From contig JANOQT010000090.1 in NCBI GenBank assembly GCA_031415015.1, positions 74,279-138,278 on the forward strand: a stretch of 64,000 nt of DNA, in the 5' to 3' direction. Positions 32,801 through 41,072 of the stretch are shown one piece after another. The DNA comes from JAUYQR01 sp031415015. Its GTDB lineage: Bacteria; Pseudomonadota; Alphaproteobacteria; Rhodobacterales; Rhodobacteraceae. A program made the position numbers and the translations under genes. Below the pieces are notes generated by a model. That model had not been told where the DNA came from. It saw nothing but the letters and a program-made list of their open reading frames with translations, and searched no databases. How positions within the stretch are numbered: the first letter of the stretch is position 1; each line of letters opens with the position of its first letter.

Positions 32801-35185
32801 ATGCTCGATCTGGCGGGCGTCTGGACGCTTTCGGATGAAAGCGGCGCCCATGTATTGCCTTTTGACCTGCCCGGCGACGGGATCACCGCGCTGCACCGCG
32901 CCGGGGTGATCCCCGACCCTTATTGGGGGCGCAACGAATACGAGGTGCGCTGGGTATGCGAGCGTGACTGGGTGGCGCGGCGGACGTTCACGCATGACGG
33001 CGGCGCGGCTGTTCTGGTGATCGACGGGCTGGACACCGTGGCCGAGGTGCGGCTGAAAGGGTCGCTGGTGCTGAGTGCGGCGAATGCCTTTCGCCGCTAC
33101 CGGGTGGATGTGACCGGGCATCTGCGCCGGGGCGAGAATGACGTCGAGATCACCTTTCGCAGTGCCGTGCGCGCGGCGGCCGAGGCGCAGGCCGGGATGC
33201 CCTTCCCCATTCCGTATCAGGAGGTCAACGGCCCCATTCCCAATGCCAACATGCTGCGCAAGCCGCAGTGCGATTTCGGCTGGGACTGGAATATCGCGCT
33301 GGGACAGTTCGGCGTTTGGGGGGCGGTGCGGCTGGAGCCGAAAGCCGCGCGTATTGCAGATGTGGTGGTCTCGCAAAGCCACCGAGCGGGGGTGGCTGAG
33401 GTGACGCTGGCCGTCCACGTCGAGGGGGTGGACGATGTGACGGCGACCCTGTGCGGGGTGACGCAGAGCGCAACGGTGCGAGCGGGCGTGGCGCGGATGG
33501 TGCTAACGATCCCAGAGCCGGAATTGTGGTGGCCTGCGGGCCTTGGGCGCCAAGTGCTGCACGACCTGACGGTGACGGGGGGTGGCGCGGTGGCGGTGCG
33601 GCGGATCGGGCTGCGGTCAATGCGGCTGGTGTCGGAGCCGGACGTGGCGGGCCGGTCCTTTGGGGTAGAGGTGAACGGCGTGCCGGTGTTTGCGCGCGGC
33701 GCAAACTGGATCCCGGCGGATGCGTTGCACGGGCGGATCACGGTGGATGGTGTGCGCGGGCTGCTGCAATCCGCTGTCGATGCCAACATGAACATGATCC
33801 GCATCTGGGGCGGCGGGCGGTATGAGCCGGACTGGTTCTATGACCTGTGTGACGAGATGGGGCTGATGGTCTGGCAGGATTTCATGTTCGCCTGCCATCT
33901 GTATCCGTCAACGCCTGAATTCCTGGCCGAGGTCGATGCCGAAGTGCGCGACGTGGTGGCGCGGATCAACCATCACGCCTGTCTGGCGGTGTGGTGCGGC
34001 GACAACGAATTGATCGGGGCGCTGACCTGGTTTCCGGAGTCGCGCAAGGACCGCGACCGCTATCTGGTGAATTACGACCGGCTGAACCGTACGGTCGAGG
34101 CGGCACTGCATTCGGTGCTGCCCGGCGCAAACTGGTGGCCTTCGTCGCCGTCACCCGGACCGATGGCGTTTGGCGATGCCTGGCATGACGATTCAAGCGG
34201 TGACATGCACTTCTGGAGCGTGTGGCACGAGGGCCGCGACTTCGACCATTACCGCGATGTCAGCCCGCGCTTTTGTTCGGAGTTCGGGTTCCAGTCCTAT
34301 CCCTCGATGCAAGCGATCCGTCAGTTTGCCGGGCCGGAGGATTTCAACATTGCCGCCCCGGTGATGGAAAGCCACCAGAAGAACCTCGGCGGCAATGCGC
34401 GGATTGCCGAGACGATGTTCCGCTATTTCCGCTTTCCGGTGGACTTTGAAAGCTTCGTTTATCTGAGCCAAGTGCAGCAGGGCCTGGCGATCAAGACGGC
34501 GGTGACGCATTGGCGCAGCCTCAAGCCGCATTGCATGGGGACGCTGTACTGGCAGTTGAACGACACCTGGCCGGTGTGCAGCTGGTCAAGCCTTGATCAT
34601 GGCGGCAACTGGAAACTGCTGCACCACATGGCGCGTGAGTTTTACGCACCGGTGCTTGTGACAGCGGTGCCCGTGCCTGACGGGATCGTGCTGCGGGCGG
34701 TCAATGACACCCGTGAGGCCGTGGTGTTGGAGGTGGACCTCTACGCTGTCGCCATGTCGGGCGGTATCCGGTCGCTGGGTAAGCATCATACACATGTCCC
34801 AACGGACAGCGCCGTCGACGTGGTGCGATTGGCCCCGGATGCGCTGGGCCCCAACGAGGTGCTATCGTTCACCTGGCGTCAGGCAGGCCAGCCGCATCAG
34901 GGTGATGTTTTTGCGCCGAAACCGTGGAAGGCCTACGATCTGCCCGTGACCATGCTGACCCACAACGTCGAGGCGCTGGCCAGCGGCTGGCAGATCACCG
35001 TCGAGGCCGATCATCCGGCGTTCTTTGTGGCGCTGGAGGCGGACCAGCCCGGCCGGTTCAGCCAGAACGCCTTTGCGCTGTTCCCGGGCACTCCGGTCAC
35101 AATCACTTTCACGCCCGGGGCCCACGGCCCGGCACCGCATTTCACCGTTCGCGACCTTCGGGCCGCGACCTATGGTCAGACCTGA
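32801..35185 (+). CDS. beta-mannosidase-like glycoside hydrolase family 2
   Basis: A 794-residue cytoplasmic glycosidase. The GH2 sugar-binding N-terminal domain (YWGRNEYEVRWV...) is followed by the immunoglobulin-like domain and the TIM barrel. Catalytic residues are visible: E403 in WCGDNEL (acid/base) and E494 in CSEFGFQSYP (nucleophile), both in beta-mannosidase-type contexts (CDFGWDWNI and IRIWGGGRYEPD are also typical). No signal peptide, so it would act on imported beta-mannosides or related oligosaccharides. GAGG precedes the ATG. Confidence 0.9.
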   Translation: MLDLAGVWTLSDESGAHVLPFDLPGDGITALHRAGVIPDPYWGRNEYEVRWVCERDWVARRTFTHDGGAAVLVIDGLDTVAEVRLKGSLVLSAANAFRRYRVDVTGHLRRGENDVEITFRSAVRAAAEAQAGMPFPIPYQEVNGPIPNANMLRKPQCDFGWDWNIALGQFGVWGAVRLEPKAARIADVVVSQSHRAGVAEVTLAVHVEGVDDVTATLCGVTQSATVRAGVARMVLTIPEPELWWPAGLGRQVLHDLTVTGGGAVAVRRIGLRSMRLVSEPDVAGRSFGVEVNGVPVFARGANWIPADALHGRITVDGVRGLLQSAVDANMNMIRIWGGGRYEPDWFYDLCDEMGLMVWQDFMFACHLYPSTPEFLAEVDAEVRDVVARINHHACLAVWCGDNELIGALTWFPESRKDRDRYLVNYDRLNRTVEAALHSVLPGANWWPSSPSPGPMAFGDAWHDDSSGDMHFWSVWHEGRDFDHYRDVSPRFCSEFGFQSYPSMQAIRQFAGPEDFNIAAPVMESHQKNLGGNARIAETMFRYFRFPVDFESFVYLSQVQQGLAIKTAVTHWRSLKPHCMGTLYWQLNDTWPVCSWSSLDHGGNWKLLHHMAREFYAPVLVTAVPVPDGIVLRAVNDTREAVVLEVDLYAVAMSGGIRSLGKHHTHVPTDSAVDVVRLAPDALGPNEVLSFTWRQAGQPHQGDVFAPKPWKAYDLPVTMLTHNVEALASGWQITVEADHPAFFVALEADQPGRFSQNAFALFPGTPVTITFTPGAHGPAPHFTVRDLRAATYGQT

Positions 35186-35198
35186 AAGGACACCGATC

Positions 35199-35948
35199 AT
35201 GCCATCCTATCAACTTTATTCCTCGCGCAACTTTCCGCCGCTGTCGGACACGCTGACGATGCTGGCGGGGCTGGGGTATCAAGACGTCGAGGGCTTCGGC
35301 GGGTTGTACGCCGATGATGCAAAGCTGGCAGCCACAGCGGCGGGGCTGAAGGCCACCGGGTTGAAGATGCCCACGGCGCATTTCGGTATCGACATGCTGG
35401 AGGGCGATCCGGCCCGGGTCCTGACCATTGCCCGGATGCTGGGGATCAAGCGGATTTATTGCCCGCATCTGATGCCCGACCAGCGGCCTACGGATGGCCC
35501 CGGCTGGCGGGCGTTCGGTGCACGGCTGGAGGCGGCGGGGCGGCCCTACAAGGCGGCGGGGATCGGCTTTGGCTGGCACAACCATGACTTCGAGTTTGTG
35601 GCCACCCCGGATGGTGCCATCCCGCAGGCCGAGATTTTGGCGGGCGGGCCAAGCCTCGAATGGGAAATGGACGTGGCCTGGGTGATCCGGGGCGGGGCGG
35701 ACCCGGTGCAATGGATCCGGCGCTACGGCCCCCGTATCACGGCGGCGCATGTCAAGGATATTGCCCCGGCGGGGGAGAATACAGATGAGGACGGCTGGGC
35801 CGATGTCGGCCACGGCGCGGTGGATTGGGCCAGCATGATGGCAGCCCTGCGTGCCGTCGGCTGCAAGCATTTCGTCATGGAACATGACAACCCGTCAGAC
35901 CACGCCCGCTTTGCCAAGCGGTCGATCCTGGCACTTCGGATGATTTGA
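35199..35948 (+). CDS. sugar phosphate isomerase/epimerase (second copy type)
   Basis: A 249-residue TIM-barrel isomerase of the AP-endonuclease-2 superfamily, beginning MPSYQLYSSRNFPPLSDTL, with GWHNHDFEF and AAHVKDIAP metal-site segments. The ATG at 35199 has GAAAGGA upstream. The longer open frame overlaps the glycosidase and is a shadow. Its stop precedes the next gene's ATG by 8 bases. Confidence 0.9.
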   Translation: MPSYQLYSSRNFPPLSDTLTMLAGLGYQDVEGFGGLYADDAKLAATAAGLKATGLKMPTAHFGIDMLEGDPARVLTIARMLGIKRIYCPHLMPDQRPTDGPGWRAFGARLEAAGRPYKAAGIGFGWHNHDFEFVATPDGAIPQAEILAGGPSLEWEMDVAWVIRGGADPVQWIRRYGPRITAAHVKDIAPAGENTDEDGWADVGHGAVDWASMMAALRAVGCKHFVMEHDNPSDHARFAKRSILALRMI

Positions 35949-35956
35949 GGGACATG

Positions 35957-37087
35957 ATGACAAACCTTGGGATCGGCATCATCGGATGCGGCAATATCTC
36001 GACGTCGTACCTGCGGCTTGCGCCTTTGTTCAAAGGGCTGGAAGTGCGCAGCGTGGCAGACGTGAACATGGACACGGCGCGCGCGCGGGCGGCGGAGTTC
36101 AACACGGCGGCGCAGTCGGTCGATGACCTGCTGGCCAACCCTGCGGTGGATGTGGTGATCAACCTGACCATCCCGGACGCGCATTATGCAGTGACAAAGC
36201 GCATTCTGGAGGCGGGCAAGCACGCCTATTCCGAAAAGCCACTGGTGTTGACGCTGGAGGAAGGCGTGACGCTGCGCGATCTGGCCCGGGCGAAGGGGCT
36301 GGCGGTCGGCTGTGCGCCCGACACCTTTCTTGGCGGATCGCATCAGCAGGCGCGGGCGGTGCTGGACGAGGGGCGGATCGGCACGGTCACGGCCGGCTGC
36401 GCGGCGGTGTTGAACCACGGGATGGAGCATTGGCATCCGAGCCCGGATTTCTTTTTCCTGCCCGGTGCCGGTCCGATGCTGGACCTTGGGCCGTATTATG
36501 TGGCCAACCTGATCAACCTCCTTGGCCCGGTGCGGCGGGTGGGCGCGCTCACCTCATCTGCGCAGTCCGAGCGAGTGATTTCCAACGGTCCGCGCAACGG
36601 CGAGACGGTGCCGGTCAAGACGCCGACCAACATCCATGCGCTGCTGGAGTTTGCCAACGGCGCGACGATCAACCTGTCAACCTCGTGGGATGTCTGGCAC
36701 CACAAGCGCAACCATTTTGAACTCTATGGCACCGAAGGCACGTTGTATGTGCCCGACCCCAACTTCTTTGGCGGCACGGTCGAGGTGGCGGGGCGTGACG
36801 GCGTGGTGACGGCGCTGGAGCCGTGGGATCACCCGTTCGGCAAGATCAACCAGAACCACAACGGCCGCGATCTGGCCAACTATCGCACTGCCGGACTGGC
36901 CGACATGGTCGCGGCCCTGCAGGGTGGCCGCGACGCGCGCTGCTCGCTTGAGCGGACGCTGCACGGGGTGGAGGTGATGACAGCCTGTCTGAAATCCGGG
37001 GAAACCGGGCAGTTCGTGACGCTGACCACGACCTGTACGCGGCCTGCAGCACTGGGCCCCGATGAGGCGCGGGCGCTGCTGGTCTGA
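35957..37087 (+). CDS. Gfo/Idh/MocA family oxidoreductase
   Basis: A 376-residue NAD(P)-linked dehydrogenase with an N-terminal Rossmann segment (LGIGIIGCGNISTSYL) and the YSEKPLVLT (EKP) motif. Two adjacent ATGs (35954, 35957) are possible; the second has better spacing to GAGGG. It is the second such enzyme in the locus, paired with a second isomerase, so the locus may process two sugar units or successive steps. Confidence 0.9.
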   Translation: MTNLGIGIIGCGNISTSYLRLAPLFKGLEVRSVADVNMDTARARAAEFNTAAQSVDDLLANPAVDVVINLTIPDAHYAVTKRILEAGKHAYSEKPLVLTLEEGVTLRDLARAKGLAVGCAPDTFLGGSHQQARAVLDEGRIGTVTAGCAAVLNHGMEHWHPSPDFFFLPGAGPMLDLGPYYVANLINLLGPVRRVGALTSSAQSERVISNGPRNGETVPVKTPTNIHALLEFANGATINLSTSWDVWHHKRNHFELYGTEGTLYVPDPNFFGGTVEVAGRDGVVTALEPWDHPFGKINQNHNGRDLANYRTAGLADMVAALQGGRDARCSLERTLHGVEVMTACLKSGETGQFVTLTTTCTRPAALGPDEARALLV

Positions 37088-37092
37088 CACCG

Positions 37093-37150
37093 CCGGGGGG
37101 CTTCGCACCCCCCGGACCCCCTGCGGGATACTTGCGCCAAGATGAATGGG
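37093..37150 (+). repeat. dispersed hairpin repeat, copy 2
   Basis: An 8-bp stem CCGGGGGG / CCCCCCGG is followed by ACCCCCTGCGGGATACTTG, then GCGCCAA and GATGAATGGG. Hairpin, GGATA and GATGAA are shared with the inverted copy at 51931. It sits inside the operon, between the oxidoreductase and GH43 genes. Confidence 0.65.
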
Positions 37151-37156
37151 TAGGCC

Positions 37157-38731
37157 ATGGTTGCTGACAACCCGATCCTTCGGGGCTTCAACGCAGACCC
37201 CAGCTTTTGCCGGGTCGGCGAGGATTACTACATCGCCACCTCGACGTTCGAGTGGTATCCGGGGGTGCAGATCCACCATTCGCACGATCTGGTGAACTGG
37301 ACGCTGGTGGCGCGGCCCTTGCGGCGGGCGAGCCAGCTGGACATGCGCGGCAATCCTGACAGTTGCGGGGTCTGGGCCCCGTGTCTTTCCCATGCCGATG
37401 GCAAGTTCTGGCTGGTCTATACCGACGTCAAGCGGCTGGACGGCGCGTTCAAGGATGCACACAATTACATTGTTACTTGCGAGACAGTGACCGGGGACTG
37501 GTCGGACCCGGTTTATGTGACCTCGTCAGGATTTGACCCCTCGTTGTTTCATGATGCGGACGGGCGGAAGTGGTTCGTCAACATGCGGTGGAACCACCGG
37601 GAAAAGGGCACAGGGCTGAACCCGGCGAATGACCGGTTCGACGGGATAGAATTGCAGGAATGGCATCCGGAGCAGGGCCTTTTGGGCGAGGTTTCTACCG
37701 TCTACGTGGGCACCGATCTGGGCCTGACCGAAGCGCCGCATCTGTTTGCCCGTGGCGGCTGGTACTACCTGACAACGGCGGAGGGCGGCACCGGCTATGA
37801 CCACGCCGTGACGCTGGCCCGGTCGCGCGACATCCGGGGGCCGTATGAGACGCACCCGGCCAAACATGTGATCACCGCGCGGTTCAACCCGGAAAACCCT
37901 GTTCAGCGAATGGGGCACGGGCAATATGTCGAAGGGCATGACGGGCGGCACTGGCATTCGTATCTGTGCGGGCGCCCGCAACAGGGGCCGCGCGGGCTGT
38001 TCTGTGCGACGGGGCGCGAGACGGGGCTGGCCGAGATGGTCTGGCGCGATGATTGGCTGTGGCTGAAGGACGGCGGGGTTCTGCCGCCGAGGACCATTGA
38101 CCTGCGCGCAAGCCGGGTTCCTGCGGTACCGGTCACGCGTGATTTTCGGGGGCCAGATCTGCCGCCGGAATTTCAGTGGCTGCGCACGCCAAATCCCGAA
38201 CGGTTGTTCACAATGACGGGAAGCGCGCTGCGTCTGATTGGCCGCGAAAGCCTTGGATCGTGGTTCGAGCAATGTCTTGTCGCGCGGCGGCAGGAAGAGC
38301 CGGCCTATGTGGCAGAAGCTGATTTCATCTCCGATCCAGCCACTTGGCAGCAGGCAGTTGGTCTGATCACCTACTACAACCGTCACAAGTTTCATGCAGC
38401 ACTGATCACGCGTGCGCAAGGCGAACGGATGGTCACATTGGTCTCTTGTCTTGGCGATTGGCCAGGTGAGGCGCTGACGTTTCACGGGCGGGTGCCGGTT
38501 GCGGACGGTTCGGTAACCCTTGGCGTCACGGTCGACGGCGCGTCCCAACGCTTTACGGTGAATGGGTCAACGGTCGGCCCGGCACTGGACGCATCGCTGA
38601 TCTCGGACGAAGGCGGACGGGGGGAACATGCGTCGTTCACCGGGGCTTTTGTGGGCGTTGTAGCGTATGATCTGACGGGGCAGGGCTGGTCAGCGGATGT
38701 GACGCGGTTCCGGTATGAGAACCGGATTTGA
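37157..38731 (+). CDS. glycoside hydrolase family 43 (beta-xylosidase-like)
   Basis: A 524-residue enzyme. The five-bladed propeller starts at NPILRGFNADPSFCRVGEDYYIATSTF, with the catalytic base Asp in FNADPS, the pKa modulator Asp region (GFDPSLFHD) and the acid Glu in GLTEAPHL. A C-terminal beta-sandwich follows from about residue 330, as in GH43_11 xylosidases. There is no signal peptide, so it is cytoplasmic. It suggests xylose- or arabinose-decorated oligosaccharides as transport substrates. Confidence 0.93.
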   Translation: MVADNPILRGFNADPSFCRVGEDYYIATSTFEWYPGVQIHHSHDLVNWTLVARPLRRASQLDMRGNPDSCGVWAPCLSHADGKFWLVYTDVKRLDGAFKDAHNYIVTCETVTGDWSDPVYVTSSGFDPSLFHDADGRKWFVNMRWNHREKGTGLNPANDRFDGIELQEWHPEQGLLGEVSTVYVGTDLGLTEAPHLFARGGWYYLTTAEGGTGYDHAVTLARSRDIRGPYETHPAKHVITARFNPENPVQRMGHGQYVEGHDGRHWHSYLCGRPQQGPRGLFCATGRETGLAEMVWRDDWLWLKDGGVLPPRTIDLRASRVPAVPVTRDFRGPDLPPEFQWLRTPNPERLFTMTGSALRLIGRESLGSWFEQCLVARRQEEPAYVAEADFISDPATWQQAVGLITYYNRHKFHAALITRAQGERMVTLVSCLGDWPGEALTFHGRVPVADGSVTLGVTVDGASQRFTVNGSTVGPALDASLISDEGGRGEHASFTGAFVGVVAYDLTGQGWSADVTRFRYENRI

Positions 38732-38789
38732 TCACATCTTGATTGCCGGGGCATTGCCGTCATAAAGGAGGGCAGCAAAGGGAGCCCCG

Positions 38790-39449
38790 ATGGACGCCGA
38801 CACCCGCAAGATCCCCAGCCACGAGGTCACCTATGCGCGGCTGCGCGACATGATCCTGTATGGCCATCTTGCGCCGGGTGCGCCGGTGACCATTCAGGGA
38901 CTGATTGCCGATCTGGGCGCAGGCATGACCCCGGTGCGCGAAGCGATCCGGCGGTTGACGGCGGAAGGCGCGCTGCTGCCGCAGGGCAATCGCCGCGTGG
39001 CGGTGCCGCAGATGACGGCGGGGATGCTGGATCAGGTGGCCTTTGCCCGTTTGACGATTGAGCCGAAGCTGGCGGAACTGGCGGCGGTGCATCTGAGCGG
39101 GCCGCTGATCGACCGGCTGCAGGCGCTGGACAACACCGTCGACCGCGCCATCCGACAGGGCGATATCCCCGCCTATCTGGCCGCGAACCACGCCTTCCAC
39201 TTTGCGTTGTACGAGGCGTCAGGGGCCGGGGTGCTGGTGGACATCGCGCAATCGCTGTGGCTGCGCTTTGGCCCGTCGCTGCGGGTGGTTTGCGCGCGCT
39301 ATGGTCAGGCCGCATTGCCGGACCGCCACTCCGAAGCTTTGGCGGCGATGCGGGCGGGGGATACGGTGGCATTAGCTGGGGCCATCGAGCGGGATATTGC
39401 GCAAGGCGTCGATCAGGTGCGGCTGGCCATTGCCGAGGGCGAAATCTGA
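38790..39449 (+). CDS. GntR-family regulator with FCD domain
   Basis: A 219-residue FadR-subfamily regulator. The winged HTH spans about 10-75 (VTYARLRDMILYGHLAPGAPV... MTPVREAIRRLTAEGAL), and the all-helical FCD effector domain about 85-215. AAAGGGAG precedes the ATG. An ATCAAAT-type palindrome lies just downstream, in front of the aminotransferase gene, and is its likely target. Whether it also controls the sugar operon is unknown. Confidence 0.92.
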   Translation: MDADTRKIPSHEVTYARLRDMILYGHLAPGAPVTIQGLIADLGAGMTPVREAIRRLTAEGALLPQGNRRVAVPQMTAGMLDQVAFARLTIEPKLAELAAVHLSGPLIDRLQALDNTVDRAIRQGDIPAYLAANHAFHFALYEASGAGVLVDIAQSLWLRFGPSLRVVCARYGQAALPDRHSEALAAMRAGDTVALAGAIERDIAQGVDQVRLAIAEGEI

Positions 39450-39463
39450 CGTCTAGCCAGGGC

Positions 39464-39483
39464 ATCAAATAATTTGATCAAAT
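39464..39483. promoter_or_regulatory. palindromic operator candidate for the GntR regulator
   Basis: ATCAAATAATTTGAT (39464-39478) is a perfect 15-base inverted repeat. It overlaps a second palindrome, ATTTGATCAAAT (39472-39483). It lies between the GntR gene and the aminotransferase start. Confidence 0.5.
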
Positions 39484-39564
39484 TTCTTGAACCTGCGGGT
39501 TTTTGATCATATCCTGTGGAACAGCCGGGGCCATTTGCCCCACCGATTCCGTGAGGGTGCCCCG

Positions 39565-40962
39565 ATGAACAAGATCACCAACCACATGCCGACCGCCGAA
39601 CTTCAGGCCCTGGATGCGGCGCATCACATGCACCCGTTCTCTGAAAACGCCGAACTGGCGAAAAAGGGCGTGCGGATCATGAAATCCGCCAAAGGGGTCT
39701 GGCTGACTGATACCGAAGGCCACAAGATCATCGACGGGATGGCGGGCCTGTGGTGCGTGAACATTGGCTACGGGCGTCGCGAACTGGCTGAGGTCGCGGC
39801 ACGGCAGATGGAGGAGCTGGCCTATTACAACACCTTCTTCCAGACCAGCCATGTGCCGGCCATCGCTCTGGCCGCCAAGATCGCCGAGGTGGCGCCTGCG
39901 GGTATGAACCACGTGTTCTTTGCAGGCTCCGGGTCGGAGGCGAACGATACCAACATCCGGATGGTGCGGCGGTATTGGGACATCAAGGGTCAGCCGGAAA
40001 AGCGCATCATCATTGCGCGCAAGAACGGCTACCACGGGTCGACCATGGGGGGCGGTTCGCTGGGGGGCATGTCGGGCATCCACAAGCATGGCGGGATGAT
40101 CGCGGGGATCGTCCACATCGGCCAGCCGGACTGGTGGTCGGAAGGCGGTGATCACGCGCCCGAGGCGTTCGGTCTGGCCCGCGCGCAGGAGCTGGAGGCG
40201 ATGATCCTGCAACTGGGCGTGGAGAATGTGGCAGCCTTCATCGGCGAGCCGGTGCAGGGCGCTGGCGGCGTGATCGTGCCTCCGGCGACCTATTGGCCGG
40301 AAATTCAGCGGATCTGTGACAAGTACGGCATTCTGTTGATCGCGGATGAAGTGATCACCGGGTTCGGCCGCACTGGCAACTGGTTCGGGTCGGAAACCTT
40401 CGGCATCCGCCCGCATATCATGACCATCGCGAAGGGGCTGTCGTCGGGATACCAGCCGATCGGAGGGTCGATCGTCTGTGACGAGGTGGCCGAGGTGCTG
40501 GGGTCGCACGGCGATTTCAACCACGGTTACACCTATTCCGGGCATCCGGTGGCGGCGGCGGTGGCGTTGGAGAATATCCGGATCATCCAGGAAGAGGGGA
40601 TCATTGAGCACGTCCGCAATGTGGCGCACCCCTATCTGAAGGAACGCTGGGACGCGCTGACGGATCATCCGCTGGTGGGCGAGGCAAAGCTGGTGGGGCT
40701 GATGGGCTCCATCGCGCTGACCCCGGACAAGGCACGCCGGGCCAAATTTGCGGCGGACGAGGGCAAGGTCGGCTACCGCTGCCGCGAGCGGTGCTTTGCC
40801 AATGATCTGATCATGCGGCATGTCGGGGACCGGATGATCATCTCGCCGCCGCTGGTGATCACGCCGGAGGAAATCGATGTGCTGATCGCGCGGGCGAAGT
40901 TGAGTTTGGATGAGTGTTATGCCGGGCTGAAGGCGGACGGGTGGATGGTGGCGAGGGCGTGA
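39565..40962 (+). CDS. class III aminotransferase (aspartate aminotransferase family, omega-type)
   Basis: A 465-residue PLP enzyme. FFAGSGSEANDTNIRMVRRYW binds PLP phosphate, and LIADEVITGFGRTG and the Schiff-base lysine in TIAKGLSSGYQPIGG are intact. It resembles taurine/beta-alanine/putrescine-pyruvate aminotransferases. The ATG at 39565 follows GAGGG. The amino donor cannot be told from sequence. It stands behind its own probable GntR operator. The stop codon abuts copy 3 of the palindromic element. Confidence 0.9.
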   Translation: MNKITNHMPTAELQALDAAHHMHPFSENAELAKKGVRIMKSAKGVWLTDTEGHKIIDGMAGLWCVNIGYGRRELAEVAARQMEELAYYNTFFQTSHVPAIALAAKIAEVAPAGMNHVFFAGSGSEANDTNIRMVRRYWDIKGQPEKRIIIARKNGYHGSTMGGGSLGGMSGIHKHGGMIAGIVHIGQPDWWSEGGDHAPEAFGLARAQELEAMILQLGVENVAAFIGEPVQGAGGVIVPPATYWPEIQRICDKYGILLIADEVITGFGRTGNWFGSETFGIRPHIMTIAKGLSSGYQPIGGSIVCDEVAEVLGSHGDFNHGYTYSGHPVAAAVALENIRIIQEEGIIEHVRNVAHPYLKERWDALTDHPLVGEAKLVGLMGSIALTPDKARRAKFAADEGKVGYRCRERCFANDLIMRHVGDRMIISPPLVITPEEIDVLIARAKLSLDECYAGLKADGWMVARA

Positions 40963-41035
40963 TGTCCACGCGTGGACAGCTTTCCAATTTTATTGAAATC
41001 AATGGGTTAACAGGTTCAGTTTAAGGACTTGTTAA
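40963..41035 (+). repeat. copy 3 of the three-block intergenic element
   Basis: TGTCCACGCGTGGACA at 40963-40978 begins on the base after the aminotransferase stop. CAATGGGTTA follows at 41000-41009 and a perfect TTAA-N7-TTAA at 41021-41035. Spacers are 21 and 11 bases, identical to copy 2. Here the element lies between two convergent 3' ends, so it is not placed as a promoter of either gene. Confidence 0.8.
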
Positions 41036-41072
41036 CACCTTTGGGGAAGTCCCCGACGGTCGAGAGCGACGG

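Noticed and set aside
31832..33418. Long minus-strand open frame (528 codons) opposite the ABC ATPase and glycosidase genes
   Set aside because: Antisense to well-supported genes, low-complexity composition, no domain motifs.
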